Below are positions 52,972 through 61,703 of a stretch of 64,000 nt of DNA, piece by piece; the stretch's first letter is position 1, and every line of letters starts with the position of its first letter. Source of the DNA: Ceratobasidium sp. AG-K (lineage: Eukaryota > Basidiomycota > Agaricomycetes > Cantharellales > Ceratobasidiaceae); NCBI GenBank assembly GCA_037039685.1, contig JAWNGF010000004.1, forward strand, positions 744,001 through 808,000, in the 5' to 3' direction. A program made the translations under genes and the position numbers. Under the pieces are notes generated by a model. The model had not been told where the DNA came from, ran no database searches, and saw only the letters and a list, made by a program, of their open reading frames with translations.

Positions 52972-54519
52972 TGCATCCCGGCGGTGAACATCCCAACTGA
53001 TGGGTCAGTGTCCACGGTATCGACATCGGCTGGTTCGCCAATTCTGCTATGAGTCTTCATGCTAACATCAATTGTGACGCGGAAGGTAGGGAAGGCCCCT
53101 TCGAGGGCCTTAACGTTTGCTGGTGGTTTTGCAGAAGCAATGATAAAGTACTGTTGACCGGTATATCAGAGCCAACACTGGAGGCGGTATCCCTCAACGG
53201 ACCTTGACTTCAACAAAATCCTTCAACTCCCATGACATTTCTGATCCAGTGCGCCCATCTATCTCCAGACTCCCGTTGACCACACGAACGCCCTCCAGAG
53301 CGCTTGAGCTGGAACTAGGATCACCTTGATCCGCGCTGGTACCTTGGTAGTCTGAACTCGTTGTCCCACTAGCGAGCACAGCGTCGCGCCGCTTTCTAAG
53401 ACCGTGCACCGATATGATAACTGATTTTATGAGTTGAAGGTTGATTTCTACAAGAGCCAGGGACGCTGGTGTACTCGAAGTTCGAGAAGCAGCTGAAGAA
53501 ACCGAATGTATGCGCATTGTATAGGGCACGCTCGTCGTTGCCGTTAGTATCAATTGAGTTGGAAGGTACAGCTTTACCAACGCAAATCACTCAATAAACT
53601 GTTCAGGGTGACAGGACACAGGAGAACGTACTTCAACGACCATCTCCCAGGGAGCCTCGGCATTTGGGGCGCTGGATCGTCCTGAGGGATGAGTTGGCAA
53701 AAGTAGATGTCGGGTCCAGGAGTCCAAATCGCCGTCTTTGTTATCTATATGCATTGGTCGAGTTTGCAAAGTGGGCGCAAAGGATTTGGGCAGGTATAAG
53801 ACCTCAACCTCGAGGCTTCCTGGGTTTCAGTCCATGAGATTAGTTCACGAAAAATTAACCCACCGCTTATGCCGTCTCAATCCCTTACGAAACAAGTCAA
53901 CCTGAAGTCGATACTGAATACGGCCCGTGATTTCGCCTGCCATTAGACGAAATGAAGGAGGAAGTTCGGTTTCACCGGGGAACGTTATGGTGAATGGATG
54001 TGTCGCGTGATGCGCCCCGCTAGCCGAACTCGAATCCCAAACTGTTGTTCGCTGTTTTAAAAAGCGCTTGGATGCTCCTTGTGACGGAACAGCAGCTTCA
54101 GAAACAATGGTGTTCACCTCGCCAATGAGCTGTTTAACGGTGTAAGCTACCAAGGCAATGCCCCGGGTTACTCTGCATACCAGAATCTCGGCCTTGGAGA
54201 CCGTTTCGATCTGATGAACCCGGATAGTCCCCTCTATCGTGCCGGCATGGCCGTAGCAAGGGAGAGGACAATACCAGTTTCGCTCTCCTAAATTGAGCGT
54301 TACATGGCTCGTCGAGTATTCGAAACGGGACGGCAAATCTTGTGTGCTGAGGGCACTAAACGTTCGCATGGTCTCTCCGGCCAACACTCGCTCGTCGGGC
54401 GAGGCGGACCGAGAGTATTGAGGCACGCCAGAGCTTAAGACGTCCGACGTGCTGAATTCCGAGTTTAATGACGCAGCATATGCCGGAGGGACACGAAGGT
54501 GTTGATCAGAGTTGGGCAT
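52972..54519 (-). CDS. Arrestin-like protein 2
   Basis: Second arrestin-fold protein of the window, on the same strand as the first. The start MPNSDQHLRVPPAYAASLNS repeats the Pro-Pro-Ala-Tyr tail. The N-lobe shows VTLNLGERNWYCPLPCYGHA and GTIEGTIRVHQIETVSKAEI, then HPFTITFPGETELPPSFRLM and GRIQYRLQVDLFRKGLRRHK. The C-lobe has LVKLYLPTQLILTATTSVPY, and SWELKDFVEVK joined to YFIIASAKPPANV. The last exon ends MFTAGMQVD-stop. The donor at that last intron (GTCCGT) is weak but the join is in phase with a CAG acceptor. Frame is unbroken. Likely role is adaptor in endocytic sorting, inferred from the fold. Confidence 0.78.
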
Positions 54520-55025
54520 TTTTCCTTAGAGGAGGCACCGCCAAGTATGATTTGAGCGTCTCATGCCGCGTGCTGGCCGTTTTGAAGGGTTTGGCGGTCA
54601 ATAGACTTGAACGCGCGTCAATGGAGAACCAGATGTCTCGGACGGGCATCCTTACCATACTTGGGTCAGCGCCTGGGTCCATGTGGACGTCTGCAACGAG
54701 TCAGGATCCAATCCTTCGTTCTGACTCGAATTTGTGGAGAAATTCGCATGCGATAGGATTGGAGCTCCTTCCCCTCGCAGCATAAACGACACATGTCATG
54801 AGCGCATGGCTCTGTACAGCTTAGATCGGCGCGGCGAGGGATTGCGGCGCAGCGCACGGTCACTGCGCTTTGGCGCTTTTAGGGAAGAAAGGGTAAAGAA
54901 GGAAAGATGATCGGACATGCTTAGTGATCAATCTTTCTGGATAAGAATAGATTTGATTCGGCTTGTCCTACACCAATGGGAACCTGAGAAAGCATTCGAG
55001 TCAACCACGCACAAGCACAACGGGG
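54520..55025. other. Intergenic region, no gene seen
   Basis: Promoter side of arrestin-like gene 2 and 3' side of the LYR gene, both minus. No coding structure is supported. Confidence 0.45.
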
Positions 55026-55635
55026 TTAATATTTTGTGCGGGTCGAGCCCAGCACGACCCGACTCATGCCCTCTGCGAGCGTGGTCGTCTCTTCGAGCAT
55101 GCGATGCAGGTCCTTCGCGAGGTCTCGAGCAGGATCGGACGCTGTGGATTTCTTGGCGTTGCGATCGGGGTCGTATTTGGGACGTGTGGTGTGTTTTTGC
55201 TCCAGGTATCGTGAGTTTATAAGTAGTGAGAGGTTTCGAGTGAGCTTGTGTGGGAGGCCTCGCGATGTGGCCGAGTTCTGCAAGAGGGTAAGAGTATTGT
55301 CGACTTGTAGTGGTGAGATATCGCAAATTGGTGGCATGGATTTATCACCTACTCCTCTCGTCCCATTCCTGTATCTGCTTCGCTATCTCGGGCGTAGTGG
55401 GTCGAGCTCCGTGTAGTCCGACATAGTTCTCGAATACTGGCCTGAATCTAGTTCTCAAGCACCGTGTCGCAGTCGGGTGATGCAACACGCTAGCAGAGGT
55501 GGCTCGAAGAAAGATTCGGTATAAAGACTTGACTTCCGGACTCAACGGTCCAGAGTGTGGTTTGAGCTCCCGCCGGGTTAACTGTGGAAGAGAGAAACGA
55601 GACGGCCTCAAGCACAGAACATTGTTTCTCGGCAT
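55026..55635 (-). CDS. Mitochondrial LYR-motif protein
   Basis: Small protein of the Complex1_LYR group, which helps assemble respiratory or Fe-S complexes with acyl-carrier protein. The start MPRNNVLCLRPSRFSLPQLT is rich in Arg and Ser with no acidic residue, a good matrix-targeting sequence. LSPEVKSLYRIFLRATSA carries the LYR tripeptide, followed by the conserved Arg/Phe pair in RTRFRPVFENY. A 49-bp intron (GTAGGT..AAG) joins QEWDER to IDNTLTLLQNSA in phase. The C-terminal helix carries EETTTLAEGMSRVV and ends TRTKY-stop. The specific partner cannot be read. It is divergent from LSM4 (134 bp apart). Confidence 0.78.
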
Positions 55636-55769
55636 AGTCGGGTTAGTCCAGACTGTAGCGACTGGGTCAACAAATTCGACATCAGCGCGCAAGATAACTC
55701 TAAAATGCAAGGCACAGCTTACGTCATGTAAGTGGCGATTGCAAGCGCTGTCACTCGACGACTACCACC
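55636..55769. promoter_or_regulatory. Compact divergent promoter, LYR gene / LSM4
   Basis: 134 bp lie between the two start codons. Both genes must be driven from here. No TATA box is seen, as usual for housekeeping pairs. Confidence 0.5.
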
Positions 55770-56427
55770 ATGGCAAGTGACCCATTCTCCCCCCTCGCTA
55801 ATACTAATCCGTAAAATCGATTACAACAGCTCCCACTATCGCTGCTCAATGCAGCTCAAAACAAACCCATGGTAAGCGTACCAACGCCCTTGCCCACCCC
55901 ATTCCGCCTACCACTAATCCAGTACACAAGCTTGTCGAACTCAAAAATGGGGAAACGTTCAACGGACACTTGGTCAACTGCGATACGTTTATGAACATCA
56001 CGCTCCGAGAAGTGTATCAGACTAGTCCCGAGGGAGATCATTTCTGGAAGTTGAAGGAGTGTTATATTCGCGGTAGTATGGTGAGTGGGAATCGGTTTGG
56101 TGTCTGTGAAGTGCTCTGATGGTGGAATGACGAATAGATCAAGTACCTACGTGTTCCGGACGCGCTGCTCGACACTGTCAAGGAAGAACAATTGCGTGCG
56201 AGGGACGCAAACCGTGGCCGTGGTGGTGCGCCCGCTGGACGAGGCACGTATCCCCTGGTAGAGTCGCTGTGCCATACTAATAAGCGTATACAGGTGGACG
56301 TGGGGCTCCTACAAGGGGCGGTAAGTTAATTATACCCATAAAATTCATAGTTACTGATGACTATGCAGCACGCGGTGGCCGTGGGGGGCCTATGGGTCGT
56401 GGACGTGGCCGTGGACGAGGGAATTAA
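55770..56427 (+). CDS. LSM4: U6 snRNA / mRNA-decay Sm-like protein Lsm4
   Basis: Subunit of the Lsm1-7 decay ring and the Lsm2-8 U6 snRNP ring. Exon 1 is only the ATG (55770-55772), followed by an intron with a GC donor (GCAAGT) and a CTAAT branch site ending at 55829. Exon 2 (55830-55871) reads [14 protein letters not shown]. Exon 3 starts at 55931 after [24 protein letters not shown], then [10 protein letters not shown] (Sm1). Exon 4 from 56138 reads [12 protein letters not shown] (Sm2). The RGG tail ([18 protein letters not shown]) is in the last exons. The exon-4 to exon-5 join also needs a GC donor (GCACGT near 56242) to keep the tail in frame. Confidence 0.88.
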
Positions 56428-56640
56428 TCAGTCTCGGGATTTAGTTGGACTCGTAGGATTGGTAGCGCGACCTGCTGTAATTTTATTGTAAGTCGCGTCT
56501 TATCGTATGAGCTCTTGTCTCTCAACTCGAGGTTCAAGATACAAATTGCGCTGTTATTACCATTCCGTATACCACAAAAGAGACGATCCAACTATAAGCT
56601 AATATACAAGAACAAACGAAGAATGCAAACCGCCCCAAAC

Positions 56641-58308
56641 CTAGATCAACCTCAAGGTAGCCTCGCCGTTGGATGTTTTAAGAGATGCCCTGCCCATCTC
56701 CGCGTTCCTGTCCTGCTCGGCTCCCCAGTGTACCTCTCCCTCGATTAACCGGCGAGAGTACTTGCTGGTGCTGAATTTACGGATGCGCCCCTTGCCGCTC
56801 GGGTCGACGACGTACTCGTTGTCGACTTCGGTCGAGCCAGAGGACTCGACACGGAACGTGCCCTCGTACGCGGCGTGGAGAGTAACATCTGCGCGACCGT
56901 TGGACGTGACGCCCTCAAAGTCGAGGAGCGAGTTGACGGGTGTGCTGGGGTAGCTGATGTCCAAGCGACCGTTGGTGGTCGTAGCCTTGACCGTAAAGTG
57001 GCCACCCCTGGGTTGTGGGCGTTGGTCGTGGGTGGTAAGGAGCGAGATTTTGGATGTGAGTCGACTGGGGGAATTATGATATCAACGAGGGCGCGGTGTT
57101 CAGACGGAAGAGGCTTACCCATTAGTGGTTTCGAGAAGTAGATCCGAAGCCTTGTGCGTATCGTCGTTGGTGATACCAATCTCGGTATCAATCAAGCCGT
57201 TCGAGGTGTGCAGAACTAACGAGTCCGTTGCATTGAACTTGCCAGTGATCTTTCCGTTGGTCGTAAAAAATTTCCCTTGCGAGACAAACACCTGGTCAGT
57301 TTGGATCGCGCCGTTGGTACCCAGGAGCGAGAGATGATCGAAGTGGACTCGGTCCCCAAGATTTTCGATGCTATGTCTAAAGTTGTTCGTCTTGGTCTCA
57401 AAGCCATTTAGGTTGAGTACTGATTTGTACGAAGTCGGAACCGTCACGGTAATGATAAAATAGATCTTGTCCTCTTCGCTATCGCCGATTTCAATTCGGG
57501 AAGATGGGGTCTGAGCGAAGAAATGAATACATGTATGGCCGATGGATGCTCGGGGAACTTACATAGACGCCCACTCCAACACCTCCCTCGTTTTTCTTGA
57601 GTTCGCAAATTCGTGCGCGGGAGAGTGCGTGGCGAGTGTGGTATCGAGCAACAACCTTGACGCCGATGGTGTTTGGGTCGGCATTTTCATCTCCGCGGAG
57701 GGTTACTAGGCCTGAGGATAGTCCGCCGCGGGTGATGATGTAGTGGAGGGACGAGTTGATTGGGAGGGAGAAGGACTTGGAGGTGCTAAACACTGGGATC
57801 CCGGGGAAAGCAGTCGCATCCATAACTTGTTCAGATACGCTGATACCGCCTTCGGGCCAATCGTCTGTGCAGTATACAACGTTGCCATCCTTTGGCCTTG
57901 GAACATTGTCCTAAGCAGCAATTTGGTTAGAATCTACCACATTCGGTCGGAGCAACTGAATCTCACCCAATAAATTGGCTCTGGGGACCAGGATATAGTG
58001 CCGAAGATTAACTCCTTTAATATCGAGAGTGCAATGAATATCACAATTGCGACAGTGAAAGCACTGCAGAAGCGCTTCGCAACGGCGCGACGTCGGGGCG
58101 GCTTCTGAGGTCCAGGTCCAGGCAACAACGGAGCGCGGGCGTCTGGTTCGTAAGCGGGCGGCGGAGGCACAAACTGAGCTTGAGACGATTGCCCTCCAAA
58201 TGGAGATTGTGGGGCCTCTGAGCCAGCGACCGACGTGCCGGCCTGCGATGGCCAGCCTTGTTGAGACTTGGTCGGCGAACTTGGGTCAGTGTCGGTGAGG
58301 ACGACCAT
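56641..58308 (-). CDS. Single-pass membrane protein with repetitive beta-strand ectodomain
   Basis: Unknown function. Residues 1 to about 90 are cytosolic, Pro/Ser-rich (QFVPPPPAYEPDARAPLLPG), with a basic stop (PPRRRAVAKRF). One membrane segment follows (CSAFTVAIVIFIALSILKEL). The outside part is a chain of strand repeats with turns of the type TNGxI or TSNGxxD: LGTNGAIQTDQVFVSQGKFF, TTNGKITGKFNATDSL, HTSNGLIDTEIG, ATTTNGRLDISYPS, VTSNGRADVTLHA, LKTSNGEATLRLI. Such repeats form a beta-solenoid, as in the bactofilin/DUF4097-like and fungal DUF7330-type proteins. It ends in a stop 213 bp from the LSM4 stop (convergent). Likely a surface protein. Confidence 0.75.
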
Positions 58309-58534
58309 AGTGCAGAGGTGGTAGAAGAATGAAGGATGCGTGCGCCTCGGCAGGCAGCGTTATATCGGCACTGCGGATCGCGCAGTCGACGGCGTGTACG
58401 CTGCAGTGATCATGGACTTTCGCCTTGGCCAATCCGGTGCCTAGTTTCTCAGGGTTCAGCACGAACCGCATGGTGCACCAAAATGGTTCTTGATCAACAA
58501 GCGCCCAGAGAAAATGACACCATTTACAAAACAA

Positions 58535-59704
58535 TCAATTATCCAATCGAGCACCATACACATCCCTGGCCACTCTCCTCCACTCGGCCTTGTCGACCGC
58601 CCATGCTTCAGCGTACTGCACCTCCAACTCGTGTAGATTTTTTCCAACAATCACAACACTAAACAACGGTTCTCCAAAGTCTTCGTCGGCCAATTCGGAC
58701 AGTTGTTGGAGCGTTCCGCAGACAATACGTTGCTTATCCGGAGACCCAACTCGAGAAAGCGCTATCGCCAAGGTTTTGTCAGCCTGTAAGAATCCGTGCT
58801 GTTTAGGCTCTTCAGATGACGCAGACGCGGCACGGATGGCTTCCGATTCGAGTATTTGCGATACTGCGGTGGCAGGGTTCATATATCGCGGAGGTTCGTA
58901 GATCTTTCGTCCCCTGATCCGCGATGTCATTTGTGGCTGCGCATTGGGTGGGTTTGCTCACCGAGCCATATTTTCCTCGCTCTGTTCTCGGACTTTGATG
59001 TCGAGTAGTACGAGTGTATGCATGCCTTTTTCGACATTTTCGACTACGCGGTCGTACCACGAATCTGGCTTCCACGAGTTGGTATAGAATGGTAGTGAGA
59101 CGGTCTGGCCTACACTCAATGTCAATATGCTTGCTGATATCGTTGTTTGTTGCGCACCAAAGTTGTATAGCTGCAATCCACAAGCACCAACGGCATTCAT
59201 AATAGACGCGTTGTGTATGACCGTTGTAGGGATTCCCAACTCGCGTGCTCGCAGGAGCATGTCCGTATGGGTGGTGGCACTAGCATTCCCGTGTTTGGAT
59301 AGTAAATAAAGATATACCAGTACGCATAACTCACTCACCCGAATGGGTCTCCCACGACGAGCAGAGCGACATCCTCCTCCTTTGCATTTCGCAAAATCTC
59401 ATCACTCTCAGTCTCGACCGTTTCGCGGTACGCCGTAATAATAGGCTTGCCATAAAAGCTTTCCTAGTACAAGCTGTGATAAATGTACTCATTAAGACTT
59501 GAGTTATCTACTTACAAGCTTTTCCTTGTCCACTAATAGTATGCTAGTGTACGCCTCCAAGTAAACGCGACTGCACGATCGTACTGCCTGGAGGCCGAAT
59601 CCAATCCTACTCTACGTATTCGACGGAACCGTGGACCTCACCTCCAATCCTCTCACAGTGATATCTTTCTCATCGCAAAGTCCTAATCCAATAACGTAGA
59701 ACAT
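58535..59704 (-). CDS. DPH5: Diphthine methyl ester synthase Dph5
   Basis: S-adenosylmethionine-dependent methyltransferase that makes the diphthine intermediate on elongation factor 2. The start [20 protein letters not shown] is the family signature. Then come [36 protein letters not shown] and [16 protein letters not shown] (SAM-binding site), [20 protein letters not shown] and FGAQQTTIS. The C-terminal half has [29 protein letters not shown] and [13 protein letters not shown], then [21 protein letters not shown] strands, ending YGARLDN-stop. Length about 290-300 residues with short introns, normal for the family. No frame break was found. Confidence 0.93.
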
Positions 59705-60339
59705 GGCTAGCCGAGCGGAGGATGGTCGAAGATGAGAATCAAATTACTAAAATTAAACGTGATCCAATCTGGCCAGATTGGCATTTTGGTAACGTAACGC
59801 TCGATGAACTCGCCCTGCTTCAGGTGGCATTGTCAACTACGCTAATTGAGGGACCGTATCCACATGAGGTACAAAATATGTGCTTCTTAATCGCTTCATA
59901 GCTTGCATGATTGACAAGTAATTCGATGATAGAGTACGTGTATCAGGGTGGGTATATACGTCACCTCCAACGCAGAGTTTGACTTCCACACTGGTCTACA
60001 GCTAACCGTTTGGCCATAGAAACACGATACTGCGCTTGACAAAGTTCCTTGTTGCGTCGCGCTTACGGATAGTAACAACCTCCTTCTCGTACAGCCACCG
60101 AGGTCTATCTTGATTGTTCTCCCCGTGTTGGTGGCAAGCCAAGGCTATGGTCCAATGCCACAACACTGGACCAATTCGGGCTCTGATTATGAGATTGGTC
60201 CAATTGACCTTTACACAAGGCCTATACGCAAGCCTCAATGTAAACATGAAGCCGGTGCTGGGACGCATTAAATTCTGTTTACTCGACTCAGGTTGAAGCT
60301 CACTTCTCCCTTTCGAGCCTACTACTCTTACGTCTAAAC
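59705..60339. other. Spacer between divergent genes
   Basis: Promoter region of DPH5 (minus) and of the 60340 gene (plus). A CT-rich stretch precedes 60340. No gene is seen. Confidence 0.45.
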
Positions 60340-61186
60340 ATGGCTCCTATTGTTTCTCCTCGGCTCCTTAGCCAAATTCTCATGCGTGGCTGTGCTGCTG
60401 AGATCTGTACTGCTCGATACGTGAGTATATGCGTCTCTCAACCTCCACTTGGCTGCTAACGTGGCCATATAGGTAAAGGTCGCAGCTGTCGAGTCGCGCG
60501 CCCAACCGGTAGCTGTCCCAAGCCTGAAAGAGGTTACTCTTGGCTCTGTGGCTCCTCGAAAGACTAGGCTACTAGGCCCAACATTGACCGAGGCCTCCTG
60601 CACCCCACTGCCCAACGCGACTTTTGTTCTCGATTCAGAAGAGGTAGCCGTCGAAGTTGAGACCGACACGTCCAAAGTTCCCCCCGATGAAACACACGCT
60701 CCAGCCTCGGCTCTTTCATTGGCTGATGAAGACCTTGCTCCCTTGGCCCAAAATGTGGATGTAATGAGTCTCCCGCGTCGCGTGCTATATCGATTGCTAA
60801 TGTGAAATCCCCGTGCAGGCTCCAACAAGCTTGGCAGCTACCCTCACAAGACGAGCTCCCTTTCCACTCTGGATTCAACCACTAGCTGCTCTCTCATTTT
60901 CGCTCCCATTTCTTGCAATCCTCCCTCCACTGCTGCATCCTCTGTTCCATTATGGGTAGAAGAGCTCTTCCGAGACCCAGCTGAAGGATTCGGGGCTCCT
61001 TCGTCGACGTACACTCCCTCGCGCCTACCTTCGTTGGACTCTCTCCGCGTCGCTCGCCCTTCGTTGGCGAGCGAAGCAGCCGTAGCGATTCCGGTCGCAT
61101 CTCGCGCACACAAGGTTAGCGACGTGCGGGGTCTAAAAAGGTTTGGCCTACGGAGGTTGCAGCTCTTCAAAAAGCTCAAGTGGTGA
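60340..61186 (+). CDS. Uncharacterised Ser/Ala/Pro-rich protein
   Basis: I do not recognise this protein. Exon 1 (MAPIVSPRLLSQILMRGCAA to CTARY) ends in a GTGAGT donor and continues at VKVAAVESRAQPVAVP. A second intron is best placed from GTAATG, with a GCTAAT branch site, to the CAAG acceptor at 60830. This joins NVD to LGSYPHKTSS and keeps an open frame to 61186. The protein is low-complexity with an acidic middle (EEVAVEVETDTSKVPPDE) and a basic end (KRFGLRRLQLFKKLKW-stop). There are few hydrophobic segments, so it is probably cytosolic or nuclear. The frame is open on both strands, so the call is tentative. Confidence 0.55.
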
Positions 61187-61703
61187 ATCGCATCGCTCCG
61201 ACCGTATTCTTTGTTACTTGTATCAGTGTCCCTTGACCACAGAAGGTTATGATTATAATAATTGATTTTTTATCCTACCCTCATGCATTATGCACCGCTT
61301 TCCAGTCGTGTCTGCCCGTTTAGTAGATGCACGGTATACATTTGTAATTGTATTGTAGCAAATATATCAACCACTGTGATCCGAAGGCAGGTGCATCGAA
61401 TAAACCTTTTTAACCACAATGACCATAGTGTATGTGCCAATCAGCCATGTAACTGAATGACAACACATAGTGGGTTCGAGCATAATTGGAAGGCTAACGA
61501 GGAAAGGCACGCAGCCGGGAATGGGACTAAATGGTGGTTGTTACTATTGGTACGGTGATGATAGCATTTGGGCTTAACCTACTGTACTACGTTGGGTACT
61601 CGTAGTGTATTACATGTTCGATTTTTGGGACGGAACGGTCTCAAGAAGTTGTCTCGCGCATAGTGCGATTGGATGCTGGAGACCGATTCCACGATCACTC
61701 AAA
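61187..61703. other. Intergenic region, or 3' continuation of the NB-ARC gene
   Basis: If the one-base frame break at 61750 is an error, the NB-ARC/TPR frame runs on through this region to a stop at 61610-61612. The rest shows nothing. Confidence 0.45.
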
